Positions 35,241 to 43,984 of a stretch of DNA of 62,900 bases are shown one piece after another. Position 1 is the stretch's first letter. Every line of letters starts with the position of its first letter. The notes beneath the pieces were generated by a model. It saw only the letters and a program-made list of their open reading frames with translations. It was not told where the DNA came from and did not search any database. The translations under genes and the position numbers were made by a program. The stretch is from UBA7672 sp035995285 (GTDB lineage: Bacteria > Pseudomonadota > Alphaproteobacteria > Caulobacterales > Hyphomonadaceae): the NCBI GenBank assembly GCA_035995285.1, contig DASYKO010000271.1, positions 1 to 62,900 of the forward strand, read 5' to 3'.

Positions 35241-36230
35241 TCACGGCTTGGCTTTGGTGAAGCCCTGCTGCTCGATCCAACCATAGAAGGCGTCCAGCCA
35301 GCCGTCCACGGGCAGGTCTTGCTTCACCGTGCCGAAGCCGTGCTGGCCCTTGGCGTAGATGTGGATCTCGGCTTTCGAGCCTACCGCGATCCATTTCGCA
35401 AAGTCGCCGGGCATGCCGCTCGCGATGCCGTCGTCGGCGGCGGCGGCAAAGAAAGCCGGGGGCACGCCATTCGGCACGTCGCCCATGATCCGTGAATAGA
35501 TCACGCCGACAAAGTTGGGACGCTCAGCCGCATTGGCGGCAATCGCCGAGCTGCCGGAAACGGCGCCGCCTGCAGAGAAGCCGACAATGCCGACGCGGTT
35601 GGGATCAATGCCGTACTCGCTCGCACGGGCGCGCACGGTCTTGATCGCCTGAATGCCGTCGGCGATGGCGTCCTGCTCGAACGCGCCGATCCGCATCGGC
35701 GGCATAGCGCCGCCAGGTGGAGGCGCGCCGGCGCCCGGCGGCATGGGAGGCGCTCCAGCCGGGGGAGCCCCGGGTGCGCCGGGACGCGGACCGCCGCCGG
35801 CAACGAGGCCGCCCAGCTCCTGCGGGTCATTCGGCATAGGGTTGAGGCGGTATTTGAGAATGAACGCCGTGAAGCCGTGGGCAGCAGCCCATTGCGCCAC
35901 GCGCGTGCCTTCATTCGCGTAGCTCAGCACGCGGAACCCGCCGCCCGGCGCGATGATCAACGCGGCGCCGTTCGAGGCCGTGGTGGGGCGCACGACTTCC
36001 AGCGTGGGATGCGTGACGTTGAAGACGACCGTGTCCGGCGCGTCGTGGCTGTCCTTCGTCTCCATGCTGCGTTCGATCTGCTTCGCGCGCTCGGACTGCG
36101 GCGCGATGGCCGGCATGGCGCCCGGCCACACGTCGATGAAGGAGGACTTGATCGCCGGCGGCGTGGTGGCGCATGCGGTCACACCTGCGAGCGCGAGTAG
36201 AAGCGAAGCGGCGAGATGCGATCTCATCAT
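35241..36230 (-). CDS. Acetyl-esterase-like alpha/beta hydrolase lipoprotein
   Basis: A 329-residue exported hydrolase with a lipobox-like VTAC (Cys20). It has the oxyanion HGGG-equivalent APGGGF (95-100), nucleophile Ser219 in GFSAGG, an acid at Asp266/267 and His297 in GQHGFG, so the triad is complete. A Pro/Gly/Ala-rich insertion occupies about 145-178. It sits 85 bases upstream of the GH106 gene on the same strand, which fits removal of acetyl groups before rhamnosidase action. Met2 is an equally possible start. Confidence 0.82.
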   Translation of the reverse strand: MMRSHLAASLLLALAGVTACATTPPAIKSSFIDVWPGAMPAIAPQSERAKQIERSMETKDSHDAPDTVVFNVTHPTLEVVRPTTASNGAALIIAPGGGFRVLSYANEGTRVAQWAAAHGFTAFILKYRLNPMPNDPQELGGLVAGGGPRPGAPGAPPAGAPPMPPGAGAPPPGGAMPPMRIGAFEQDAIADGIQAIKTVRARASEYGIDPNRVGIVGFSAGGAVSGSSAIAANAAERPNFVGVIYSRIMGDVPNGVPPAFFAAAADDGIASGMPGDFAKWIAVGSKAEIHIYAKGQHGFGTVKQDLPVDGWLDAFYGWIEQQGFTKAKP

Positions 36231-36404
36231 TGTCCTACCCCTGAAGTTCTTATCCAGTCGAAGCGGTCAGACCGACCGCGTGCACGTTGAGTTTCAACTG
36301 GGCGGGCGTCTGGAAAGCGCCTTCTTCCGTGCTTACGAGGCAGCGGAAATGCCCACCAATAGTCTTTTGGAATGAGACCTATTGGGATGCGTGATGCCTG
36401 ACCG

Positions 36405-37370
36405 TCAGCCATTGCCTTGCCGATCGACAATGTTGCGCATGCGATGACGCTCGCCGGCGCAATAGAACCCGAGATTCTCGAGCACCAAGGGCAGCGTCTG
36501 GCGCACATAGCTGTCGCTCATGCCGCCGATGTGAGGGGTGAGGATGACGTTGTCCAAGCCCCAAAGCGAATGATCCGGCGGCAGCGGCTCCACCGCAAAG
36601 ACATCGAGTCCGGCCCCGGCGATACGTTTTTCCCGGAGCGCTTCGACAAGCGCAGCTTCGTCGCACACCTTGCCTCGCGCGATATTGATCAGGACGGCGT
36701 GGGGCGCCATCGCAGCCAGGACAGATCGGTCGATCATCTGATGCGTAGCGGGAGAATACGGCGCGACCACGATCAGGAAATCCGCTCTGCCCGCAACTTC
36801 CAGCAGGCTTTCGCGACCAACAACTTCGTCAAAGCCTGCCGCGGAGCGCGGCATTGAACTCACACCGATCGTGATCATGCCGAACGCCTTGCATCGCTGG
36901 GCGAGCGCCTCACTGATCGCTCCCACGCCCACGATCACGACGGTCTTGCCGTAGAGCAGGCGCTGGGGCCGGCGCGACCAGATTGCCTTCTCCTGATCGC
37001 CCAGCACCGTTCTGATGTCGCGCAGGAAGGCGAGCATGAACATGAAGGCGAGTTCCGACATCTGCGGTCCGTGGATGCCGCGCGCCGACGTAATCACCAC
37101 GCCGGGCGGCAGGTCGACACTCGCCAGGTGATCCGTGCCCGTGGTGAGCGCCTGCACCCAGTCCAGCCGCGGCGTTGCAGCAACGACTTCGGCGCTGATG
37201 GAATGGGCCTTTGCGATGATGGCCGTAACCCCGCCACAGCGAGAAAGGGCCTCGTCCTCCGTCGCGGCCATGAGTACCTCGACCCGCGGCTGCGCCTTCC
37301 CGATGACGTCGGCATAAACGGCGAGATCGGCCGGGTGCTCCTTCTCGATGATGAGCACGCGTTTGGTCAT
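36405..37370 (-). CDS. D-2-hydroxyacid dehydrogenase
   Basis: A 321-residue NAD-dependent dehydrogenase. The dinucleotide motif VGVGAIS near 147-153 is close to the GxGxxG consensus. The catalytic Arg is in NIARGKV, Glu in AVEPLP and His in LTPHIGG, the standard set for interconversion of 2-keto and D-2-hydroxy acids. It begins five bases after the IclR stop and is the last gene of a three-gene run (M24 protein, IclR, this). The substrate is unknown. Confidence 0.88.
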   Translation of the reverse strand: MTKRVLIIEKEHPADLAVYADVIGKAQPRVEVLMAATEDEALSRCGGVTAIIAKAHSISAEVVAATPRLDWVQALTTGTDHLASVDLPPGVVITSARGIHGPQMSELAFMFMLAFLRDIRTVLGDQEKAIWSRRPQRLLYGKTVVIVGVGAISEALAQRCKAFGMITIGVSSMPRSAAGFDEVVGRESLLEVAGRADFLIVVAPYSPATHQMIDRSVLAAMAPHAVLINIARGKVCDEAALVEALREKRIAGAGLDVFAVEPLPPDHSLWGLDNVILTPHIGGMSDSYVRQTLPLVLENLGFYCAGERHRMRNIVDRQGNG

Positions 37371-37375
37371 GGCGA

Positions 37376-38149
37376 TCAGGCCGTCATGCCCTGGATGTCG
37401 CGAACGGCGCGGGAGAGCGCCTTCACGATGGAGGCGGACTTGGCTTCAAAGCGCTGGGCCGGGATCGGCACGCTTATCGCGCTTGGCCCGAGCGGCGTTC
37501 CTATGAGCCCCATGCCGATAGCGCAGATGCCGAGGCTGTGCTCCTCGCGATCAAAGGCAGCGCCTTTTGGACCAACTTTCATAAGCTCTCGCAAAAGCTT
37601 GTCCCGGCTGGTGATCGTGTTGGGGGTCAGCGTTTCGAGTTTTTCGGCTAGTAGCGATTTCACTTCCGCCACAGACAGGCCGGCGAGAACGGCCTTGCCG
37701 TTCGCGGTGCAGTGCAACGGGAAGCTGGCGCCGACCACGCTGACGGCGCGCAGGCGCTGGGGCGCCACGACCTGGTCGATGAACGTCATCTGGCCGCGGT
37801 CCAGCACGGAGAGATCGACCGTCTCGTCGATCTCCTGTGACAGGCGGATGAGGCGCGGGTGAATTTCTGCCATGACCGCGCTGCGAGCAGCTTCAGCCAT
37901 GTGGAGGATTTCAGAGCCGAGGCGATAGCGGTTGCTCGCAGCGATGGCCTGGACGAGGTTTTCAGTGGCCAGCGCATTGAGCAGCCTGTGCACGGTCGTC
38001 TTCGCAAGCCCGAGTTTGACGGCGATCTCGGCCTGCGTGAGGCCGGCGCGGTTGACCTTGAGCAGGCGCAGGATCTCGGCCGCACGGGCGAGCACTTGCA
38101 CGCCCTGCGTCCGGTCAGCACGCACGCCGTCATCGGCGATATCGGTCAC
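37376..38149 (-). CDS. IclR-family transcriptional regulator
   Basis: About 257 residues from the GTG chosen here. The winged HTH (LTQAEIAVKLGLAKTTVHRLLNAL) is followed by the IclR effector domain with VLDRGQMTFIDQV, LHCTANGKAVLA and the closing SAISVPIP. GTG at 38149 overlaps the stop of the M24 gene (GTGA) and has AAGGAG upstream; an ATG 36 bases earlier (38185) has no good ribosome site. It probably controls its own operon in response to an acid substrate. Confidence 0.85.
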   Translation of the reverse strand: MTDIADDGVRADRTQGVQVLARAAEILRLLKVNRAGLTQAEIAVKLGLAKTTVHRLLNALATENLVQAIAASNRYRLGSEILHMAEAARSAVMAEIHPRLIRLSQEIDETVDLSVLDRGQMTFIDQVVAPQRLRAVSVVGASFPLHCTANGKAVLAGLSVAEVKSLLAEKLETLTPNTITSRDKLLRELMKVGPKGAAFDREEHSLGICAIGMGLIGTPLGPSAISVPIPAQRFEAKSASIVKALSRAVRDIQGMTA

Positions 38150-39330
38150 AGTTCGAAAATCTCCTTCGGAGTGCGGTGGAGGCATTCGCCCGGACCATCC
38201 GCCCCGATCTGGTAGTTGTCGCAGATAAGCGCGAAGACCTCGTCGTTCACATAGCCGGGGTGGACCACGATGCTCATGCCCTCTTCGATTCGCATGGTCT
38301 CATCATCGCGGATCAGCGGGCGTTCCACCATGTCGTAGCCCTGCCCATGCGAATAGAGCCGTTTTTCCGGCGGCAGGCCCTGTTTGACCATGTAGGCATT
38401 GTGGCGAGTGAGGACTTCGGCGGCTGCGATTCCCGGCTTTAGGTTCCGCAGCGTGTTCACCTGCGCGTCCCGAGCATGGCCGACAGAGGCTTTCAGCGCC
38501 TGATTGGCTTTGCCCAGCACGAAGGTGCGGCCGAGTTCAGTGTAGTATCCGCCCGGGCCGTTGGTTTCGACAAGCAGGGCGAAGGCGTCTCCGGCCTCGA
38601 CCTTCCGGCCCTGCATGTGCCGCGGGCGAAAGACGGCCGCCTTGCCTGGCGGGCTGGACGAGCTGATGAATATGCCCTGCTCCGCCCCGCGCTTCTGTGC
38701 TTCGTACTGCGCGAATGCTGCGATCTCGAAGTCGTGGAGGCCGGGGCGGATGAAGCCGGCGACGGAAGTCATCACCTCGTCCTGCAACGCGGTGGTCCGC
38801 CGGATCAGAGCCCATTCCTCATCGCTCTTGATGGCCTTGAGCCCGTCAACCCATTCGGTGGCGTCGATGAACGATGTATTCGCGGCCGTACGCTCCAGCT
38901 CCTTGCCGAAACCAAAATAGGCGCCGCCGGGATTGACCCACCCGACGCGACGCGCGCCGAGGCGGCGCAGCTCGTCCGCCACGAGCCTGGCATCGTATGA
39001 ATTGGTGAAACCGACAGCCGAATAGCTGGGCGTGTGCAGGATACGGTCGACACCCCGTGTCGAAGGTTCATCGGCAGCCGGTCTGGTCACGGCGCCCATG
39101 TCACCCTGCTCGACCACGCTCATGTCGCCTTCGCGCGGGAAAACGACTGCGCGCGGGTAAGCGTTGTTGGCGGGCGCGCCAGTGAACCAGCGGACATAGC
39201 CGCCGAGCCAGTCGTTGGAGTTCTGCATCACCAGCGCATCAATGTCCTCGCGCGCCATGATCGCGCGGACCGCATTCCAGCGGCGGACCAGTTCCGCATC
39301 CGAGATCGGGCTGATGAAGCGCGTGGACAT
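38146..39330 (-). CDS. M24-family (creatinase/aminopeptidase P fold) protein with altered metal ligands
   Basis: A 394-residue two-domain protein: N-terminal creatinase_N domain (about 10-155) and C-terminal pita-bread domain. Where M24 peptidases have two metal-binding aspartates it has Glu255 (LVETNG) and Glu265 (YTELGR); His328 in SHGQG is kept, but the next ligand, usually Glu, is His357 (VVHPGY). This pattern is closer to metal-independent creatinase-like hydrolases. The start at 39330 has GGAG nine bases upstream. It is first in an operon with IclR and a hydroxyacid dehydrogenase. Confidence 0.82.
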   Translation of the reverse strand: MSTRFISPISDAELVRRWNAVRAIMAREDIDALVMQNSNDWLGGYVRWFTGAPANNAYPRAVVFPREGDMSVVEQGDMGAVTRPAADEPSTRGVDRILHTPSYSAVGFTNSYDARLVADELRRLGARRVGWVNPGGAYFGFGKELERTAANTSFIDATEWVDGLKAIKSDEEWALIRRTTALQDEVMTSVAGFIRPGLHDFEIAAFAQYEAQKRGAEQGIFISSSSPPGKAAVFRPRHMQGRKVEAGDAFALLVETNGPGGYYTELGRTFVLGKANQALKASVGHARDAQVNTLRNLKPGIAAAEVLTRHNAYMVKQGLPPEKRLYSHGQGYDMVERPLIRDDETMRIEEGMSIVVHPGYVNDEVFALICDNYQIGADGPGECLHRTPKEIFEL

Positions 39331-39512
39331 GTCCCTGCTCCTGTCTGCGCGGAGATTTCTCCGCATTCGCCGCCCTCGCAACGTCTACGTCAATCGAGAG
39401 CGCTCAAGTGACCGCCACGTCAATCTTGACCTGAAGGACGCCTGACCATAGACCGATATGCGGAACAATAGTTCCGTCAAGCGGAATAGCATAATCCGCA
39501 TCGGAGGAAGCA

Positions 39513-40301
39513 ATGGCCGGCCGGGTGAGCGCTGCCTTCTCTCTCGAAGGAAAATCCGTCGTCATCACAGGCGCGACGGGCGCCATGGGCGGCGCAGCCG
39601 CGAAATCGCTCCACGCAGCCGGCGCAGATCTGGTGCTGAGCGGCGCCAATGCGGATGGGCTCAAGGCGCTGGCGGCAGAACTCAAGGGTGGCGGGCGCGT
39701 CGCAACTGTCACGCGGCGGCCGGAAACGCCCGCCGACGCCGACGCCATCATCGGCGAGGCGAAGGAACGCTTCGGCAGGCTCGACGGGATGATCGTCTCG
39801 TCCGGCATGAACAAGGTGGCGCCGATCACAGACATGGTGCTTGCCGACTGGGAAAACGTGATGGACGCCAATGTGCGCGGGTCATGGCTGATGTGCCAGG
39901 CCGCCGGGCGGCAGATGATTGCGCAGAAGGCGGGCGGCAGCGTGGTGCTGGTGTCCTCCACGCGCGGCAAGCTCGGCCATCCCGCCGGTTATTCCGCTTA
40001 TTGTCCGTCGAAGGCTGCAGTGGATCTGCTCGGCAAGACGCTGGCGACCGAATGGGGCAAGCACAAGATCCGCGTCAACGTCATTGCGCCGACGGTGTTT
40101 CGCTCCGAATTGACCGCCTGGATGTACGCTGACGACGAAAAAGGCCGCGCCGTGCGGGAGGCAATGTTCTCACGTATCCCTCTCGGCCGCTTTGCCGAGC
40201 CTGAGGATTTCGAAGGCGCACTGGTTTATCTCCTGAGCGCCGCGTCCTCCTTCGTCACGGGCCATGTGCTCTATCTCGATGGCGGCTACACCGCATGCTG
40301 A
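39513..40301 (+). CDS. SDR-family oxidoreductase
   Basis: A 262-residue classical short-chain dehydrogenase: TGATGAMGG near residue 20-28, NVRGSW around 110, serine in LVSSTRG, and YCPSK as the YxxxK motif, with a DGGYTAC end typical of the FabG-like group. ATG is preceded by GGAGGAAGCA. It is divergent from the M24-IclR operon and heads a plus-strand run with a cyclase and a cupin protein. Probable role: oxidation of a hydroxylated intermediate. Confidence 0.88.
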   Translation: MAGRVSAAFSLEGKSVVITGATGAMGGAAAKSLHAAGADLVLSGANADGLKALAAELKGGGRVATVTRRPETPADADAIIGEAKERFGRLDGMIVSSGMNKVAPITDMVLADWENVMDANVRGSWLMCQAAGRQMIAQKAGGSVVLVSSTRGKLGHPAGYSAYCPSKAAVDLLGKTLATEWGKHKIRVNVIAPTVFRSELTAWMYADDEKGRAVREAMFSRIPLGRFAEPEDFEGALVYLLSAASSFVTGHVLYLDGGYTAC

Positions 40302-40418
40302 AGGTAGCCGTCATCGGCGCCGACCTGACGGCGCGCAGCGCTTTTTATGCGCTAAGCGACAAGCCAATCCGCGGGCGCCCAGCCAGATCCATGCCTGAAA
40401 ATCATCCAGGAGCCTTAG

Positions 40419-41270
40419 ATGCCTGAATTCCGTATTACCGATCCCAATTACAAATGGGCTGAAGGGCCGAAAGAAGCCGGCCTTGAATTCTACGACCTGT
40501 CCCATCCTTGGGGCTTGGGGCAACCGTGCTGGCCGTATTTCGAGGATGTTAAGATCGAGCGGCTGCACTCGATGTCCAAGAGCCGAGTGCTCACCCAGCG
40601 CATCACGACGGTCATGCACTCGGGCACGCACATCGACGCGCCAGCACACGTGGTCGAGGGAACGCCATTCCTCGAGGAAATCCCGCTGCGCAATTTCTTC
40701 GGCACCGGCGTGGTGGTGTCGATTCCGAAGGGCAAATGGGAAGTCGTAACCGCCGACGATCTCGAGAAGGCCAGCCCGCAAATCCAGCCCGGCGACATCG
40801 TGATCGTCAATACCGGCTGGCATCACCACTACTCGGAAAGCGCGAAGTACTACGCGTATGGCCCCGGTTTCTACAAGGAAGCGGGAGAATGGTTCGCTGC
40901 GAAGAAAGTGAAGGCCGTCGGCATCGACGTGCAGGCGCTCGATCATCCATTCGCCACCGCGATCGCCCCGCACGGGCCGAACGAAACCAATGGCGGCCTG
41001 CTGCCGTGGGCGTGCGCAGAGTACAAGGCGGAGACCGGACGGGACGTGCTTGAGGACTTTCCTGAGTGGGAGCCATGCCACCGCGCCCTGCTCTCCAACG
41101 GCATCTACGGCTTCGAGAATGTCGGCGGCGACCTCGACAAGGTGACCGGCAAGCGCGTGACCTTCGCCGCCTTCCCGTGGCGCTGGGTTGGCGGCGATGG
41201 GTGCATCGTGCGCCTCACAGCGATCCTCGATCCCAAGGGCACGTATCGCATCGAAAGCGGCAAAACCTGA
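40419..41270 (+). CDS. Cyclase-family (kynurenine-formamidase-like) metal hydrolase
   Basis: A 283-residue protein of the PF04199 family. The metal-binding signature HSGTHIDAPAH lies at 67-77, and DIVIVNTGWHHHY and VKAVGIDVQALDHP are family features. Members hydrolyse amides or open or close lactone and imide rings. There is no signal peptide. It is followed by the cupin gene after 18 bases. The substrate cannot be told from sequence. Confidence 0.88.
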   Translation: MPEFRITDPNYKWAEGPKEAGLEFYDLSHPWGLGQPCWPYFEDVKIERLHSMSKSRVLTQRITTVMHSGTHIDAPAHVVEGTPFLEEIPLRNFFGTGVVVSIPKGKWEVVTADDLEKASPQIQPGDIVIVNTGWHHHYSESAKYYAYGPGFYKEAGEWFAAKKVKAVGIDVQALDHPFATAIAPHGPNETNGGLLPWACAEYKAETGRDVLEDFPEWEPCHRALLSNGIYGFENVGGDLDKVTGKRVTFAAFPWRWVGGDGCIVRLTAILDPKGTYRIESGKT

Positions 41271-41288
41271 GCGGATAGGGGCTGAGCC

Positions 41289-41639
41289 ATGCGCGTCACA
41301 CGCTTCGACACGGCGCCGAAATACTCCCCGCCCCTGCACACGGGCGTCGACTGCAAGCGGCTACAGGGCATGGAGGCCGGCCCGACCGAACGCTTCTGGG
41401 TCGGCCTTTCGGTCTATCACCCGGGCGGGGCTGCGCAGACTTCGCCGACGATGGAAGAGACGATCTACACCGTGCTCGAAGGGGAGTTGGTCGTCAGTGC
41501 GCAAGGGCGAGACGAGACGCTACGCAAGTACGATTCAGTTCACATTCCCAAGGGCGAGCAGCGCAGCGTCGAAAACCGCAGCGGGGTTGCAGCAACCCTG
41601 CTGGTTGCGATCGCCGTGCCGCCGGTGGCCAAGCCCTGA
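41289..41639 (+). CDS. Cupin-domain protein
   Basis: A 116-residue single cupin barrel. PGGAAQTSPTMEETIYTVLEGEL holds the first motif, although the usual HxH is replaced by a segment without paired histidines; VHIPKGEQRSVENRSG is the second motif. With the HxH missing, metal binding is uncertain. It is translated in the same run as the SDR and cyclase genes, and a role on the same substrate or as a sensor is inferred. Confidence 0.78.
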   Translation: MRVTRFDTAPKYSPPLHTGVDCKRLQGMEAGPTERFWVGLSVYHPGGAAQTSPTMEETIYTVLEGELVVSAQGRDETLRKYDSVHIPKGEQRSVENRSGVAATLLVAIAVPPVAKP

Positions 41640-41667
41640 GTGCTGTCGTGGCCCCCGCAGCTCGAAG

Positions 41668-42504
41668 TCAGCGTGGCGCCGCGAGAGCGGATTTCAGAAA
41701 CTGGATGAGCGCCGGCGCGATCCGACCATTCGGTCCGGAATGCGTGTCCTTTTCCTTGCTGAACCAGAAATGCCCAGCGCCGGGGACCGGGATGGTCTCC
41801 GGTGTTACGCCTGCATTCTTCAGCGCGTCGGCAAAGGCGACCGATTGCGAGGGCAAAACCGTCACGTCGTCTTCGCCCCAGGCGAGCAGGACTTTCAGGC
41901 GGCGATCAACAGACGAAACGTGTGAGATGGGCGAAGCGTCGCGATAGGCTGCCTCGGCGCCGCTCAACGGGGCGCCCATCATCCGGTCGGCCATGTCATC
42001 CTTGGGAGAAGTCGTCGCCGCCTGGCAGGCGCGCCAATGCGCGGTCAGATCGTACACGCCATAGACACCAACGAAGGCGCGAATGACGGGTAACGCGGTT
42101 GCGCGCGAGCTGTCTGATTCGAGCACCGGCCTCGCAAATGTTGCAAGCGCGGCGAGATGGGCCCCTGCTGACGCGCCGATGACGCCGAGCCGCTGACCGT
42201 CGACGCCAAGCGCATCCGCATCGTTGTTCACGAAATCGATGGCGGCCAGCACATCCTGAGCGTTCTGCGGAAACACCTTGCCGTTGGTCGAGCGCCGATA
42301 GTCGATCGACAGCATCGCGATGCCGGCATCGGCCAGCCTTTGGCCCCAGTGCGCAAGGTCCGCCTTGTCGCCGCGCAGCCAGGCCCCGCCGGGCACGGCA
42401 ACTGCAACCGGATGGCTGTGGCCGCTATCCGGCGAGTAGAGGTCCGCCTTCAGGATCACGCCATCCCGGACGGCGAACACGATGTCTTTTTCGACACGCG
42501 CCAA
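41668..42504 (-). CDS. Alpha/beta hydrolase (BD-FAE/esterase type)
   Basis: A 278-residue cytoplasmic hydrolase without a signal peptide. The oxyanion region is VPGGAWLRGDK, the nucleophile serine is in GASAGAHLAAL, the acid is in WGEDDVTVL and the histidine in PGAGHFWF. The start is TTG; it directly follows the stop of the amidohydrolase gene (TGATTG), so the two are coupled. Likely an esterase or peptidase acting with the amidohydrolase. Confidence 0.8.
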   Translation of the reverse strand: MARVEKDIVFAVRDGVILKADLYSPDSGHSHPVAVAVPGGAWLRGDKADLAHWGQRLADAGIAMLSIDYRRSTNGKVFPQNAQDVLAAIDFVNNDADALGVDGQRLGVIGASAGAHLAALATFARPVLESDSSRATALPVIRAFVGVYGVYDLTAHWRACQAATTSPKDDMADRMMGAPLSGAEAAYRDASPISHVSSVDRRLKVLLAWGEDDVTVLPSQSVAFADALKNAGVTPETIPVPGAGHFWFSKEKDTHSGPNGRIAPALIQFLKSALAAPR

Positions 42505-43755
42505 TCAGGCTACCTTTGCGAGCGCCGCCAGCTCCGGCGCCTTGTGGAAGGCGCCGTTCTTCATGATGGCGAGGAGATTGTCCTTCCGCTGCAGGATGGA
42601 GACATCGCGCGTGACGTCGCCCTTCACCAGCAGCAGATCGGCGAGATAGCCGGGCTTCACGAGACCCAGCTCGTTCTCCATCCCCATGATCTGCCCGCCC
42701 AGCCCTGTCGCGGCAGCCAGCGCCTCGGCGTGCGTATAGCCGAACAGGTCGACGAAGTGCTTCAGGTCGCGCGCGTTGGCGCCGTTGGGATTGAACGGGA
42801 AGCCGTAGTCTCCGCCGGGCAGGATGCGCAGGCCGCGCCTGCGAAGCTCCGGAATCAGACGCTGCGCCAGTTCGATAACGGGCTTGGCGGCTTCCTTCAT
42901 GGCGCTCATGTCGATGTGCGGCGGCGGCTTGGCCTCGAGCGTGGCCACGATGACGCCGATCGCCGGCGCCACGAAAATCTCCTTGCGCTTGGCCTCGAGC
43001 GAGTCGAGCGCCTCCGCGTCGGCAAAGGTGCAGTGATAGAGAACACGGATATCGTTCCGCAGCGCCATCTTAATTGCTGCGGATGCCTGCGTGTGGGCGT
43101 TCAACCACAGCCCATGTTTCTTGGCGCCCTCGCTCGCCGCGCGGACTTCGTCCTCCTCGTAGAGGATGATCTGCGATGCGCCGGGCATCAGCGCGTCTTC
43201 GCCGGAGAGCTGCAGCTTCACGCTGTCGATCTTCAACTGAGCGCAATGATCCATGAACGCACGCATCGCGTCAGGACCGCGGCCGTGAGAGACGTGGCCT
43301 GTCTCCATGCCGTTGGCGCCGGGCGGGCTGCGCTCGATGGTCGAGGCCTTGAGGCGCGGACCTGGCGCCCAGCCCGCGTTGATGTCGTCGCGCAGAACGA
43401 CTTCGATCCGCTCGCCAAGTGCGCCGGCGGAATAGGCGCTGGTGAAGCCGTGGTCGAGAAGAATCCGCGCGTTGCGCATCGTCGCCATCACCATTTCTTC
43501 GGGCGGCAATACGAAACGAGGCTCGAAGCGTTCGACAGACGACGGCCAGGAAAGGTGGGCATGTGCTTCGACCAGCCCTGGCATCAACGTGTTTCCGCCT
43601 CCGTCGAGGACCGTTGCGCCTTCGCGTGCGACTCCTGCATCGCGTCCGTTGGCGGAGACCTGGATGATGCGGTCATCCTGGACCAGAACCTCTCCCAAAT
43701 ACGCTGGGGCGCCAGATCCATCGAAGATCCGGACATTCGAAAACACAAACCGCAT
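42505..43755 (-). CDS. Amidohydrolase-family protein (imidazolonepropionase/prolidase-like)
   Basis: A 416-residue metal-dependent hydrolase. Ligand motifs seen in order are EAHAHL, VKLQLSGE (bridging lysine), NAHTQ, YHCTF and GGDYGF, consistent with a binuclear amidohydrolase superfamily site. The start at 43755 has GGGAG nine bases upstream; ATG at 43764 is too close to that site. The product is coupled to the downstream hydrolase. The exact amide or lactone substrate is not evident. Confidence 0.85.
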   Translation of the reverse strand: MRFVFSNVRIFDGSGAPAYLGEVLVQDDRIIQVSANGRDAGVAREGATVLDGGGNTLMPGLVEAHAHLSWPSSVERFEPRFVLPPEEMVMATMRNARILLDHGFTSAYSAGALGERIEVVLRDDINAGWAPGPRLKASTIERSPPGANGMETGHVSHGRGPDAMRAFMDHCAQLKIDSVKLQLSGEDALMPGASQIILYEEDEVRAASEGAKKHGLWLNAHTQASAAIKMALRNDIRVLYHCTFADAEALDSLEAKRKEIFVAPAIGVIVATLEAKPPPHIDMSAMKEAAKPVIELAQRLIPELRRRGLRILPGGDYGFPFNPNGANARDLKHFVDLFGYTHAEALAAATGLGGQIMGMENELGLVKPGYLADLLLVKGDVTRDVSILQRKDNLLAIMKNGAFHKAPELAALAKVA

Positions 43756-43984
43756 GCGTCTCATCTCCCAGCAGCGAGACGAATGCGTCCCGCACGAAGA
43801 ACCTGTCGTCTTCTTGCCGGTGTTGAAGTGCGCAGCGACGCGGAGGTCAAAGCATCAGGACCCGGAGGTTCTGGCGCGGCGCCATTCAGCAGACAGAAAG
43901 ACGAACCAGCCTAGCCGTGCTCTCGCGCTGCCGACCAATTCGCCATTCGAATGCGGATCATCATCCGTTTCTATCGAATGGCTG

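Noticed and set aside
36263..36279. GCGGTC-N5-GACCGC dyad upstream of the esterase lipoprotein gene
   Set aside because: A six-base GC-rich dyad is expected by chance at this base composition, and no second copy was seen.
42340..43914. A 524-codon plus-strand frame over the amidohydrolase
   Set aside because: It is antisense to an amidohydrolase with all metal-ligand motifs in order; the long open frame is a by-product of GC-rich codon use.
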